A DNA stretch of 64,000 nt, taken from Anaerosalibacter sp. Marseille-P3206 (GTDB taxonomy: Bacteria; Bacillota; Clostridia; Tissierellales; Sporanaerobacteraceae). The position numbers and the translations under genes are program-made. The notes beneath the pieces are model-generated. The model did not search any database. It was not told where the DNA came from and saw only the letters and a program-made list of their open reading frames with translations. The stretch spans positions 1,426,001-1,490,000 of the forward strand of contig NZ_FUHM01000002.1 in NCBI RefSeq assembly GCF_900155565.1, given 5' to 3'. Positions 36,111-44,324 of the stretch are shown here, one piece after another; the stretch's first letter is position 1; every line of letters starts with the position of its first letter.

Positions 36111-36308
36111 ATGAAACTTAGAATTGTTCCTAAAGGTCAAGTGAAAAGAGCTTATGAGAGTCCTCATGAGAAAAGTAAGTTTGACTTAAAAGGTGAAATG
36201 AAAATTGACGGTATTGATAAAGTACCACAAGAGCTATTTTTGATTATAAAAGAAACATTGAATTTTATAGAAAAGGTAAATGAGGAGGATAATAATGAGG
36301 ATAAATAA
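36111..36308 (+). CDS. 65-residue protein between the FliK-like gene and flagellin
   Basis: Starts 9 bases after the FliK-like gene with AGGAGAG before ATG 36111, and overlaps the flagellin gene by 14 bases. It begins MKLRIVPKGQVKRAYES, has an acidic C-terminus (VNEEDNNEDK), and contains the helix PQELFLIIKETLNFIEKV. I do not recognise a family. Position and coupling suggest a flagellar accessory or regulatory peptide; no homology-based function can be given. Confidence 0.6.
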   Translation: MKLRIVPKGQVKRAYESPHEKSKFDLKGEMKIDGIDKVPQELFLIIKETLNFIEKVNEEDNNEDK

Positions 36309-37134
36309 CAATATTCCAGCATTAAATACACATAGAACATTAAATATGACTACAAATTCCATTCAAAAGTCATTGGAAAGACTATCATCAGGTAAGAGGA
36401 TCAATAGAGCAGCAGATGATGCAGCAGGAATGGCAATATCACAAAAGATGCAAGCACAAGTAAGAGGTTTAAGACAAGCTAGTAGAAACTCTTTAGATGG
36501 AATAAGTCTTATTCAAACCGCAGAAGGAGCACTAAATGAAGTCCATGCTATGTTACAGAGGATGAGGGAACTATGCGTACAAGGGGCAAATGGAGTTTAT
36601 AAGGAAGATGATTTGAAGTCTATTGGAGATGAAATAGTTCAGTTGACTGAGCAAATAGATAAGATAGCTAAGGAAACTGAGTTTAATGGTAAGAAATTAT
36701 TAGATGGGACTGAGGGTAAATTACAGCTTCAAGTAGGGGCAAATGAAAATCAAGTTGTAAAGATTGAGATGAGTGGAATAAAGGCAACAGCATCGGGGTT
36801 AGGAATTGAAGTTTTTGCAAGTGGAATAAAAGATTCTACAAACTTAACAACAAATGAATTTAGCTCAGGCATAACTACATTCAATACAGCCATAGAAAAA
36901 GTTTCTGAGATGCGTTCCAAACTTGGTGCTTACCAAAATCGTCTAGAACATACCATCAAAAACATAGATAACACAGCTGAAAACTTGACTGCATCTATGT
37001 CAAGAATAGAAGATGCTGATATGGCTCTTGAAATGAGTGAATTCACTAGATTAAATATATTACAACAGGCAGGAACAGCAATGCTTGCTCAAGCTAATCA
37101 ACTTCCTCAGGCGGTGTTGCAATTACTTAGATAA
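36295..37134 (+). CDS. hag: Flagellin
   Basis: 279 residues, a short flagellin. The N-terminal D0/D1 MRINNNIPALNTHRTL...RLSSGKRINRAADDAAGMAIS and C-terminal D1/D0 AYQNRLEHTIKNIDN...ADMALEMSEFTRLNILQQAGTAMLAQANQLPQAVLQLLR are complete. The variable surface domain is almost absent (about 165-200). The frame opens at 36280, but GAGGAGG at 36282-36288 fits ATG 36295. It is co-transcribed with the FliK-like gene and fliS. Confidence 0.96.
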   Translation: MRINNNIPALNTHRTLNMTTNSIQKSLERLSSGKRINRAADDAAGMAISQKMQAQVRGLRQASRNSLDGISLIQTAEGALNEVHAMLQRMRELCVQGANGVYKEDDLKSIGDEIVQLTEQIDKIAKETEFNGKKLLDGTEGKLQLQVGANENQVVKIEMSGIKATASGLGIEVFASGIKDSTNLTTNEFSSGITTFNTAIEKVSEMRSKLGAYQNRLEHTIKNIDNTAENLTASMSRIEDADMALEMSEFTRLNILQQAGTAMLAQANQLPQAVLQLLR

Positions 37135-37150
37135 ATAGGAGATGAGTAAT

Positions 37151-37591
37151 ATGCTTAATAAAAAAGAAATGGAAAAGAGAATATCAACAACCAATGAGGC
37201 TGGTTTGGTTACCATCCTCTATGAAGCATTAATTGACAACTTTAAAGATTGTATAAAAGCTATAGGTGAAGAGAATTATAGTGAATTAAATAGTATTAAT
37301 AAAAACTCAAGGGATTTATTAGCTGAACTATTAGCCACTCTAGAAGGAGATTCAGATATAGCTAAAGATTTAAGGGAAATTTACATAAGCGTAAATAAGA
37401 TAATTACAGAGGCTGAAAGACAAAGAGACAAAGTTTCCTTTGAAATGGCAATTAAAATAATCGAACCTCTACAAAGTGGGTTTAAGGAATTGGAAAGAGA
37501 AATAGATCCAAAGGTAGTTACCGGGATGACTTATGGAAAAACTAATCTTGATGAATATCAAGTAAATGGCAATAGAACCTTTAAAGGATAA
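37151..37591 (+). CDS. fliS: Flagellar export chaperone FliS-like protein
   Basis: 146 residues, all helical, 16 bases after flagellin. The N-terminal LVTILYEALIDNFKDCIKAI resembles the FliS core that clamps the flagellin C-terminus. The body has LNSINKNSRDLLAELLATLEG. It is slightly longer than usual, with an extra C-terminal tail (TYGKTNLDEYQVNGNRTFKG). ATG 37151 has AGGAGA at 37137-37142; 37142 is too close. It prevents early flagellin polymerisation, by family knowledge. Confidence 0.75.
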   Translation: MLNKKEMEKRISTTNEAGLVTILYEALIDNFKDCIKAIGEENYSELNSINKNSRDLLAELLATLEGDSDIAKDLREIYISVNKIITEAERQRDKVSFEMAIKIIEPLQSGFKELEREIDPKVVTGMTYGKTNLDEYQVNGNRTFKG

Positions 37592-37598
37592 ATAAAAG

Positions 37599-37623
37599 CT
37601 ATGGAATTCTCCATAGTTTTTTT
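37599..37623 (+). terminator. Terminator of the flagellin operon
   Basis: CTATGGA/TCCATAG stem, 4-base loop, seven T. Confidence 0.88.
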
Positions 37624-37738
37624 ATGATTATTAAATACTTATATTTAAAATATATTTTACAATTTAAAAGAAGGGTTTTTTACTTACGGATAGAATAGAT
37701 ATAGTGTACATAAAATATAAGAAAGGGGATTTTATAAG

Positions 37739-39589
37739 ATGCAAAAGTTTTTCAAAAATTTTAATTGTAAATGTTTACTTAGTCTGTTACTAGTATTTAT
37801 GATGTTGTTTAGTATTAGCACTCCATTTACATTTGCAGAAGAAGTTAAGGCAAAAGAAGATACTGTTGAGGTAAAAGAGACTACTGATAAGTTACCTTCT
37901 GAAAAAGAAAATGAAAGCAATACGGTAGATGTTATCTTATTTAATGACTTCCATGGAAATTTGGCAGAAGATATTAAAGAAGGTGGCAAAAATATTGGTA
38001 TGGCTAAAATGGTAGCTTATGTCAATGAAGCAGTGAAGAATAATCCAAACACTATAGTTGTATCTGGTGGGGATAATTATCAAGGAACTGCTATGTCAAA
38101 TTTAACTTATGGTGAACCTGTATCTGCAATGATGAAGTCTATGAATGTAGTTGCTTCAGCAGTAGGAAATCACGAATTTGACTGGGGAGTAGACTTAATG
38201 GAAAAATGGTCAAAAGAAGGTGGTTTTGATTTTCTAGCAGCTAATATATATGATACAAAGACAAATGAACCTGTATCATGGGCAAAACCTTATAAAATTG
38301 TTGAAAAAGGTGGAATAAAGATTGCTTTTATAGGACTTGCTCACCCTGATACAGTAACTCTTACTAAGGCTGAAAATGTTACAGGAATTGAATTTAGAGA
38401 TCCTGTTAAATCAGCTGAAGAATGGGTTAAGTATTTAAAAGATGGAAAGGCTGAAGAAGGCGTTCCAGATGTTATTATGGCATTAACACATATTGATTCT
38501 AAACAAGATAGAGATACAAAAGAAATCACAGGAAATGCAATAGAACTAACAAAGGTAGAAGGATTAGATGCAATATTATCAGCTCATAGTCATCAAACTG
38601 TATGTGGAAAGGTAAATGATGTTCCAGTTATACAAGCTTATAAATATGGTCGTGCAATGGGAATTGTTTCAATTGAATTAGATAAAAACAACAAAGTTAA
38701 AGATATAAATATCAAAGTTGATGATGTAGCTAAAAATAAAAATGATATTATACCAGATGAAGAAGCTACTAAAAAATATGAAGAATATAATAATAAATTA
38801 CAACCAATATTAGGAGAAGTATTAGGAGAAGCTTCTGATGTATTTACTCACGACAGAAGTGAATCAAATGTATCCTTATTAGGTAGATGGGTATGTGAAG
38901 TTCTAAGAGATAAAACAGATGCACAAGTTGCTATTCAAAATGGTGGAGGACTTAGACGTACTCTTGAAAAAGGCAATATAACAATGGGTGATTTATATGA
39001 AATAATGCCTTTTGACAACTCTCTTGTAACATTGGATTTATCAGGGAAAGACTTGAAAAAAGCAATAGACCATGGTATCTTAAACCCAGAAGTTACAGAT
39101 GGACAATTTGCAGGACTAATAGTAGAGTATGATAAGGATAAAGAGTTTGAAAATAGGATTACAAAGATAACTCTTGAAGATGGTACACCTTTAGAAATGG
39201 ATAAGTATTATAAAGTTGTTATATCAGATTTTCTACTAACAGGTGGAGACAAGTATGATTTCTCAAATGCTAAAAATGTTGTTGAAACTTTTGTTCCTAT
39301 AAGAGATGTACTTGTAGATGCAATTAAAGAAGCAAAAGTTATTACTCCAAAAGCTGTTGACTATATGAAAGAAGCTGAAAAAGTTGTAGAAGAAAAACCA
39401 GTTGTAGTACCTGAAAAAGAAAATAAAGTAGTAGTTAAGGAAAAATCCTATGTTGTAAAAGCTGGAGATGTATTGTGGAAGATTGCAGAAAAATTCAATA
39501 CAACATGGGAAAAGTTGGCTCAATTTAATAAATTGAATAACCCACATTTAATATTCCCAGGTCAAAAAATATTGATTCCTGCTAATTAA
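37739..39589 (+). CDS. Secreted 5'-nucleotidase/UDP-sugar hydrolase-like protein with LysM domain
   Basis: 616 residues. A signal peptide (LLSLLLVFMMLFSISTPFTFAEE) leads a metallophosphatase domain with the metal motifs LFNDFHGNL, SGGDNYQG, GNHEFDWG and SAHSHQ. Then comes the 5'-nucleotidase C-terminal domain (QNGGGLRRTLEKGNITMGDLYEIMPFDN). A single LysM repeat closes the protein (SYVVKAGDVLWKIAEKF...IFPGQKILIP). It likely hydrolyses extracellular nucleotides while held on peptidoglycan by LysM instead of an LPxTG anchor. It stands alone, with GAAAGGGGAT before ATG 37739 and a terminator after. Confidence 0.9.
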   Translation: MQKFFKNFNCKCLLSLLLVFMMLFSISTPFTFAEEVKAKEDTVEVKETTDKLPSEKENESNTVDVILFNDFHGNLAEDIKEGGKNIGMAKMVAYVNEAVKNNPNTIVVSGGDNYQGTAMSNLTYGEPVSAMMKSMNVVASAVGNHEFDWGVDLMEKWSKEGGFDFLAANIYDTKTNEPVSWAKPYKIVEKGGIKIAFIGLAHPDTVTLTKAENVTGIEFRDPVKSAEEWVKYLKDGKAEEGVPDVIMALTHIDSKQDRDTKEITGNAIELTKVEGLDAILSAHSHQTVCGKVNDVPVIQAYKYGRAMGIVSIELDKNNKVKDINIKVDDVAKNKNDIIPDEEATKKYEEYNNKLQPILGEVLGEASDVFTHDRSESNVSLLGRWVCEVLRDKTDAQVAIQNGGGLRRTLEKGNITMGDLYEIMPFDNSLVTLDLSGKDLKKAIDHGILNPEVTDGQFAGLIVEYDKDKEFENRITKITLEDGTPLEMDKYYKVVISDFLLTGGDKYDFSNAKNVVETFVPIRDVLVDAIKEAKVITPKAVDYMKEAEKVVEEKPVVVPEKENKVVVKEKSYVVKAGDVLWKIAEKFNTTWEKLAQFNKLNNPHLIFPGQKILIPAN

Positions 39590-39603
39590 AGAATTAATAA
39601 TAT

Positions 39604-39637
39604 AAAACGCTTTGTCTCTTTAGGGGCAAAGCGTTTT
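39604..39637 (+). terminator. Terminator of the nucleotidase gene
   Basis: AAAACGCTTTG/CAAAGCGTTTT perfect 11-bp stem, 12-base loop. Confidence 0.82.
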
Positions 39638-39663
39638 AGACTTAAAGGAGAGGAGAATATCTA

Positions 39664-39723
39664 TTGAAAGGTCGCAAACTAATTATTATGATTATGATTG
39701 CTGCTCAATTAGCTAAAAAATAA
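39664..39723 (+). CDS. Possible 19-residue hydrophobic peptide
   Basis: A short frame from TTG 39664 to TAA 39723, encoding MKGRKLIIMIMIAAQLAKK, has a very strong ribosome binding site (AAAGGAGAGGAG, 39644-39655, 8 bases upstream). It lies between two terminators. A hydrophobic core with basic ends is typical of small membrane peptides, including type I toxins. No promoter was identified with confidence. It may be chance, but the Shine-Dalgarno match is better than that of many real genes here. Confidence 0.4.
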   Translation: MKGRKLIIMIMIAAQLAKK

Positions 39724-39751
39724 AAAGCTATGGAAAATTCCATAGCTTTTT
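39722..39751. terminator. Bidirectional terminator before the SRP RNA 3' end
   Basis: AAAAAGCTATGG.../...CCATAGCTTTTT hairpin with A/T runs at both ends. It serves the SRP RNA on the minus strand and any transcript of the small ORF on the plus strand. Confidence 0.85.
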
Positions 39752-39760
39752 GATATGTAA

Positions 39761-40029
39761 GCCGTGCACCTAGTGTTGGCTTGCCACCCCAAGCGTTACC
39801 TAAACAGTTAACTCGGATCAGGCACCCCCACGGCACACGAAAGTGTTCACTTACCGCTGCTTCCTCCCGGATCTGACGGGGTTCATGAATTTCCGTTGCG
39901 CAGGACCCGACCGTCAACATCACTTATTTAGGTCAGACCATGAAATGGACGAAGTCGAAACTAGGAATTCAATCCTGCTATAGCGGATTGCAGGTTATAG
40001 GGCACCGCTACCTCCCCATCTAGCACGGC
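39761..40029 (-). ncRNA. ffs: SRP RNA (large, Bacillus type)
   Basis: About 269 bases on the minus strand. The ends GCCGTGC and GCACGGC close the Alu-side helix; the 5' domain reads GATGGGGAGGTAGCGGTGCC; the SRP54-binding hairpin contains the conserved GATCCGGGAGGAAGCAGC. The length fits the large Gram-positive type with an Alu domain. The exact ends may extend a few bases. It is transcribed with tRNA-Ser from the promoter at 40166-40194. Confidence 0.95.
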
Positions 40030-40040
40030 AAAACTTAATA

Positions 40041-40131
40041 TGGCGGAGAGGGCGGGATTCGAACCCGCGAGACGTTTTGGCGTCTACACGATTTCCAGTC
40101 GTGCGCCTTCGACCAACTCGGCCACCTCTCC
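40041..40131 (-). tRNA. tRNA-Ser (GGA)
   Basis: 91 bases with acceptor GGAGAGG/CCTCTCC, a long class II variable arm (GACGCCAAAACGTC), and anticodon loop CTGGAAA with anticodon GGA. GCCA is encoded. It lies 11 bases upstream of the SRP RNA in the same transcript. Confidence 0.95.
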
Positions 40132-40165
40132 AAATATTATATTTAATTATGCACTACAGATTTAT

Positions 40166-40194
40166 ATTATACATTAGAAATACAACTATGTCAA
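40166..40194 (-). promoter_or_regulatory. Consensus sigma-A promoter for tRNA-Ser and SRP RNA
   Basis: TTGACA (40194-40189), 17 bases, TATAAT (40171-40166) on the minus strand; a perfect consensus, 34 bases upstream of tRNA-Ser. Confidence 0.9.
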
Positions 40195-40238
40195 TAAAAA
40201 ATGAAATTACTTTTACTTAAAGTGAAATGAGTGTGTAT

Positions 40239-40267
40239 TTGACAAGATATATTTGGTATAATATATT
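40239..40267 (+). promoter_or_regulatory. Sigma-A promoter of dnaX-ybaB-recR
   Basis: TTGACA, 17 bases, TATATT, ending 26 bases before dnaX. Confidence 0.72.
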
Positions 40268-40293
40268 TAACTAAGTGTGGAAGGTGGAGAAAG

Positions 40294-41916
40294 ATGTATC
40301 AAGCCCTGTATAGAAGGTTTCGTCCTAAGACTTTTGATGAAGTATTGGGACAGGAACATATAACAACAACATTAAAAAATCAAATAACAAATAATAGCAT
40401 CGGTCATGCTTACATATTTTCAGGTACTAGGGGCACAGGAAAAACTTCTACAGCTAAAATCTTTGCAAGAGCTGTTAACTGTATTGATTCTAAAGATGGC
40501 AATCCCTGTAATACTTGTGAAGTATGTGAGGGTATACTAGATGAGAGTATAATGGATGTAATAGAAATGGATGCTGCAAGTAATACTGGAGTAGATGATG
40601 TAAGGGAAATTAGAGACAAAGTAAAGTATCCCCCATCAAAAGGAAGATTTAAGGTTTATATCATCGATGAGGTTCATATGCTTTCAAAGGGAGCATTCAA
40701 TGCATTGTTAAAAACATTAGAAGAACCACCTAGTCACTTAATATTCATACTAGCCACAACGGAAGTAGAAAAACTTCCTCAAACTATTTTATCAAGATGT
40801 CAAAGATTTGATTTCAAAAGGATGACAACTAAAATTATAGTCCATCATTTAAATAATATTTGCAATGAAATAGGGCTTAAAGCTGAGGAAAGTGCATTAA
40901 ATCTCATAGCAAGAAATTCAGATGGAGCCATGAGAGATGCTCTTAGTTTACTTGATCAATGTGTTTCTTTTAGTGAAGGAACTTTGACTCATGAAGAAAC
41001 TCTTTCAATATTGGGAATCGCAAATGAGGATTTGATATTTAATTTAGTAGATCATATTGAAAAGAAGGATCTAGACAAGGCACTACATCTATTAGATGAT
41101 ATCATTCAAAATGGAAAAGATATAAATCAACTTATAAAAGATTTGATGCTTCATTTTAGAAACTTGATGATAGCAAAGACTTCTGAAAATCCTCTAGATA
41201 TAATAGATGCAGAAAAAGAAACTATAGAGAGATATGTAGAACAATCCCAAAAGATGAATTCATCCTTCATATTAAATGGACTTCAAGTGTTAAATGAAGG
41301 AGAAAATAGGGCAAAATGGTCAACTCAGCCTAGGATTATTCTTGAAATGATAATAGTGAAGCTAATAGAGTTGAAAGGAGAACTAAGCCTTGAGGATAGG
41401 ATAGAGAGACTTGAAAAAATAATAGAAAGTGGTAATATTAAAGTCTCAACAAAGAATGAAGTTGTAAATTCTACAAAAGAAAAACCTACTAAAAAAGCAG
41501 AGAAGAAAGTGGCAAAGAAAGAGGAAGAAGAACCGAAACCTGTAATTGTTGATGATGGAAAAGAGTTAAGTTTTAATTTCATAAAAGGTGAATGGTCAAA
41601 GATACTTGAGAATATGAAGAAAACTAGGATAGCTACTCAGGCACTTTTGAGGGAAGGAAAGCTTGTCAATTATGAAAATGGAATATTGACTATTGGATAT
41701 AATGATGGCTTTGGCATACATAAACAAGCCATAAGTAAGAAGGAAAACAAGGAATATGTAGAAAGCTTTGTTTCTAGGTATTTTAATAAAAATATAAGAA
41801 TAAATTTCATCATGGCAAATGAAGATGAAAAAGATTCAAAAGAAGATGAAGAAGGAGAACTAATTAAGGAAGCTATTGACTTCTTTGGAGAAGACTTAGT
41901 AAATATAAAAAGATAA
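40294..41916 (+). CDS. dnaX: DNA polymerase III subunit tau (gamma/tau)
   Basis: 540 residues. The clamp-loader ATPase has P-loop [17 protein letters not shown], a zinc site built from C69, CNTC and C ([15 protein letters not shown]), IIDEVHML and LSRCQRFDF. The C-terminus (about 375-540) has a Lys/Glu-rich linker and the tau-specific polymerase-binding part. No convincing programmed frameshift is seen, so only tau is expected. ybaB follows after 14 bases, recR after that, a standard arrangement. Confidence 0.95.
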   Translation: MYQALYRRFRPKTFDEVLGQEHITTTLKNQITNNSIGHAYIFSGTRGTGKTSTAKIFARAVNCIDSKDGNPCNTCEVCEGILDESIMDVIEMDAASNTGVDDVREIRDKVKYPPSKGRFKVYIIDEVHMLSKGAFNALLKTLEEPPSHLIFILATTEVEKLPQTILSRCQRFDFKRMTTKIIVHHLNNICNEIGLKAEESALNLIARNSDGAMRDALSLLDQCVSFSEGTLTHEETLSILGIANEDLIFNLVDHIEKKDLDKALHLLDDIIQNGKDINQLIKDLMLHFRNLMIAKTSENPLDIIDAEKETIERYVEQSQKMNSSFILNGLQVLNEGENRAKWSTQPRIILEMIIVKLIELKGELSLEDRIERLEKIIESGNIKVSTKNEVVNSTKEKPTKKAEKKVAKKEEEEPKPVIVDDGKELSFNFIKGEWSKILENMKKTRIATQALLREGKLVNYENGILTIGYNDGFGIHKQAISKKENKEYVESFVSRYFNKNIRINFIMANEDEKDSKEDEEGELIKEAIDFFGEDLVNIKR

Positions 41917-41930
41917 TAGGAGGTATTGTT

Positions 41931-42263
41931 ATGGCAAAAGGATTTCCAGGAATGGGTAATATGGGTGGTATGATGAAGCAAGTACAAAAGATGCAAAAAC
42001 AAATGGCAGAACTTCAAGCTCAATTAGAAGAAAAGGAAATAGAAGCTAGTGCTGGTGGTGGAGCTGTAGTTGCTGTTGCTAATGGGAAAAAACAAATTGT
42101 TTCTATTACTATAGATAAAGAAGTAGTAGACCCTGATGATGTAGATATGCTACAAGATTTAGTTTTGGCAGCTGTAAATGAAGCACTTAGAAATGCTGAA
42201 GAGTATGTTTCAAATGAAATGGGAAAAATAACTGGTGGAATGAACATCCCAGGACTATTCTAG
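41931..42263 (+). CDS. ybaB: YbaB/EbfC nucleoid-associated protein
   Basis: 110 residues. The N-terminal coiled coil ([33 protein letters not shown]) and VNGKK-like [22 protein letters not shown] are typical, with [18 protein letters not shown] near the C-terminus. It binds DNA as a dimer. ATG 41931 has AGGAGG. It lies between dnaX and recR, its usual place. Confidence 0.94.
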   Translation: MAKGFPGMGNMGGMMKQVQKMQKQMAELQAQLEEKEIEASAGGGAVVAVANGKKQIVSITIDKEVVDPDDVDMLQDLVLAAVNEALRNAEEYVSNEMGKITGGMNIPGLF

Positions 42264-42275
42264 GAGGATTTTGAA

Positions 42276-42875
42276 ATGGAATACTATGCACTACCTATAG
42301 CCAATTTAATAGAAGAGCTTTCAAAATTACCAGGTGTGGGAAGGAAAACTGCTCAAAGATTGGCCTTTCACATACTTGAAATGGAACCATTGGAAGCACA
42401 AAAATTGGCTCATTCAATTGTAAGCGCAAAAGAAAAAATTAAATACTGTAGTATTTGTTCTAATTTAACTGATGAAGACCCTTGCTATCTCTGCAGAGAT
42501 AAGAAAAGGGATCCTTCTACAATATGCGTAGTGCAAGGTCCAAAAGATGTAGTGGCTATGGAAAAAACAAGGGAATACAATGGACTATATCATGTTCTTC
42601 AAGGGGCAATATCCCCAATGGACGATATAGGGCCTGATGATATTACCATTAAGGAACTATTGAAGAGGATTCAAACTGGAGAAGTAGAAGAAGTAATCCT
42701 TGCTACAAATCCTACAGTAGAAGGAGAAGCAACAGCAATGTATATATCAAAGCTTCTAAAACCAATGGGCATCAAAACCACAAGAATAGCTCATGGTATC
42801 CCTGTAGGTGGAGATTTAGAATACTACGACGAAGTAACACTTTCCAAAGCATTAGAAGGAAGAAGAGAAATATAA
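42276..42875 (+). CDS. recR: Recombination protein RecR
   Basis: 199 residues: a helix-hairpin-helix ([20 protein letters not shown]), a four-cysteine zinc finger ([16 protein letters not shown]), a Toprim domain ([16 protein letters not shown]) and the C-terminal [23 protein letters not shown]. It works with RecO/RecF in loading RecA at gaps. Its TAA is immediately followed by a REP-type repeat at 42876. Confidence 0.96.
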   Translation: MEYYALPIANLIEELSKLPGVGRKTAQRLAFHILEMEPLEAQKLAHSIVSAKEKIKYCSICSNLTDEDPCYLCRDKKRDPSTICVVQGPKDVVAMEKTREYNGLYHVLQGAISPMDDIGPDDITIKELLKRIQTGEVEEVILATNPTVEGEATAMYISKLLKPMGIKTTRIAHGIPVGGDLEYYDEVTLSKALEGRREI

Positions 42876-42901
42876 GGACATGGGGACAGGTTCACTGTCC
42901 C
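42876..42901 (+). repeat. REP element R1, flush with the recR stop
   Basis: GGACATGGGGACAGG then TTCACTGTCCC. The perfect hairpin GGGACAG-GTTCA-CTGTCCC forms most of it. It starts at the base after recR TAA, and its last C belongs to the stop codon of the transposase on the other strand. Confidence 0.8.
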
Positions 42902-43659
42902 TATATTTTCCCTATAACACTTTTAGAAATCCCTGTTATTCTAGATAATTGTCTTATACTAACCCCTTCTACAGATTTTATTTTGACTAATATTTCATTT
43001 CTTTTGCTTTTTTCAAGTTGTTGCAATTCACTCATATTAGAAATTCCTAATTCTAAAAAGCGATTTTTAACTTCACTATCTGTAAGTCTTATTAATTCTA
43101 TATAATCTAAACATTCATCATTATTATTTTCCTTCATGTATTTTATGAATAAATCAATGGCATTTTTCCTATCTGTAGAGAATAGCTCAAGTGGAAAATC
43201 AACATCTACTATTTTAGGCCTACCTACATATTCACCATAGCTACTCCAATAATAATCTGTCAAATCTTTTGATATTTTAGCTTTTACTGGGTTTTGATGG
43301 ATATACCTAAGGGCAATTAAAAAATAATCTTCAGTATCTACAGGCTCACTTTTAAACCGTTCTTGAAAAAGATGGCCGCATCTTTCGTATTTATTATTGT
43401 ACCAATGTACATAACTGCCGCTGATTCTTTTTATAGCATATGAAATAGATTCTGTATCTTCTTTCAACAGCAGATGTATATGATTATTCATAAGACAATA
43501 AGCATATATCTGATAATTACATACTGTTTTATAACGGTCTAAAGTGTCTAAAAACCTCATTTTATCTTCATTATCTTCAAATATATTCTGCTTATTGATG
43601 CCTCTCATAATAATATGGTATATGCCACTTCCACTCTTTTCTCGTGCACATCTTGGCAT
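42901..43659 (-). CDS. REP-associated tyrosine transposase (Y1, IS200-like)
   Basis: 252 residues. The HUH pair is H60-I-H62 in MNNHIHLLL and the catalytic tyrosine is Y119 in RYIHQNPVKA. The N-terminus PRCAREKSGSGIYHIIMRGINKQNIF is typical of RAYTs. The C-terminal 70 residues add a helix-turn-helix (VSIRQLSRITGISKSVIGKI) that runs right up to the stop. It nicks single-stranded REP hairpins, by family knowledge. The stop TAG lies at the edge of REP R1. It is a stand-alone minus-strand gene between recR and the next operon. Confidence 0.9.
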   Translation of the reverse strand: MPRCAREKSGSGIYHIIMRGINKQNIFEDNEDKMRFLDTLDRYKTVCNYQIYAYCLMNNHIHLLLKEDTESISYAIKRISGSYVHWYNNKYERCGHLFQERFKSEPVDTEDYFLIALRYIHQNPVKAKISKDLTDYYWSSYGEYVGRPKIVDVDFPLELFSTDRKNAIDLFIKYMKENNNDECLDYIELIRLTDSEVKNRFLELGISNMSELQQLEKSKRNEILVKIKSVEGVSIRQLSRITGISKSVIGKI

Positions 43660-43710
43660 AAAAATCCCCCCTAAACGAATTATACCATAATTGGAATCGA
43701 GTGGGAAGTA

Positions 43711-43735
43711 GGGACGATGAACCTGTCCCCATGTC
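43711..43735 (-). repeat. REP element R2, upstream of the transposase
   Basis: On the minus strand GACATGGGGACAGG then TTCATCGTCCC. It is inverted relative to R1 with two mismatches, which weaken the hairpin to GGGAC/GTCCC. Confidence 0.75.
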
Positions 43736-43823
43736 TCTTTTAAGTAATTAACTTTTTGCTATACTTTATGATAAAATATATTTAGGAAGCTTATATTATT
43801 GAGATGAAATGGGGGGAAAAATA

Positions 43824-44306
43824 ATGTTTAGAGAAATGAGAAGAGGTAAGCAATTATTATCAATGGAAGACACTGTAGCTGTTATGGATAGATGTACAAA
43901 TGGTGTTTTAGCGTGCATAGGAGATGAAGATTATCCTTATGCAGTTCCAGTTAGCTATGTTTATCTCAATGACAAAATCTATTTTCATTCAGCAAAAACT
44001 GGGCATAAAATCGATGCTATCATGAATAATCCAAAGGTATCTTTTTCAGTAGTAGATGAAGATACGATAGTAAGTGAAGAATATACTACATATTTCCGAA
44101 GTGTTATTGCTTTTGGTAAGGCAAGAATTGTAGAAGGGGATGAAAGGTTAGAAGCTTTTAAGGCTTTCGTAGAAAAGTATTCGAAAGATCAACCTGAAGA
44201 AGATAAACATAATAAAGTATTTGGATGTATCCAATCTTATGTTATTGCAATTGACATAGATCACATAACTGGCAAAGAAGCCATTGAATATGTAAAAGCT
44301 AAATAG
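43824..44306 (+). CDS. Pyridoxamine 5'-phosphate oxidase-like flavoprotein (NimA-like)
   Basis: 160 residues of the split-barrel FMN-binding family. MRRGKQLLSMEDTVAVM, GVLACIGDEDYPYAVPVSYVYLNDKIYFHSAKTGHKIDAI and KVSFSVVDED match the nitroimidazole-resistance (Nim) branch common in Clostridia. It likely reduces small electrophiles or acts as a flavin-dependent reductase; actual resistance is not shown. The frame opens at 43809, but GGGGGG at 43811-43816 fits ATG 43824. The stop TAG shares its G with the first base of REP R3. Confidence 0.85.
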   Translation: MFREMRRGKQLLSMEDTVAVMDRCTNGVLACIGDEDYPYAVPVSYVYLNDKIYFHSAKTGHKIDAIMNNPKVSFSVVDEDTIVSEEYTTYFRSVIAFGKARIVEGDERLEAFKAFVEKYSKDQPEEDKHNKVFGCIQSYVIAIDIDHITGKEAIEYVKAK

Positions 44307-44324
44307 GGACAAGGGGACAGGTCC
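44306..44324 (+). repeat. REP element R3, left part (split by the IS)
   Basis: GGGACAAGGGGACAGGTCC. The last ten bases, GGACAGGTCC, recur at 46034-46043 on the far side of the IS. Joined at the duplication, the two parts give a normal REP of the R5 type. Confidence 0.8.

Larger units (their letters stand above)
42876..43735. mobile_element. RAYT module: transposase bracketed by inverted REP elements
   Basis: R1 (42877-42901) and R2 (43735-43711) match at 23 of 25 positions in inverted orientation and enclose one REP-associated tyrosine transposase gene. Such modules are domesticated IS200/IS605 relatives whose transposase acts on the REP hairpins. Further REP copies at 44306, 46059 and 50373 fit spread by this enzyme. 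Confidence 0.75.

Noticed and set aside
39705-39923. 72-residue minus-strand frame
   Set aside because: It lies inside the SRP RNA and its terminator.
41491-41497. AAAAAAG in dnaX as a programmed frameshift site
   Set aside because: The codon boundaries are AAA-AAA-G, not the A-AAA-AAG phase needed for the canonical -1 slip, and no clear stimulatory hairpin was seen.
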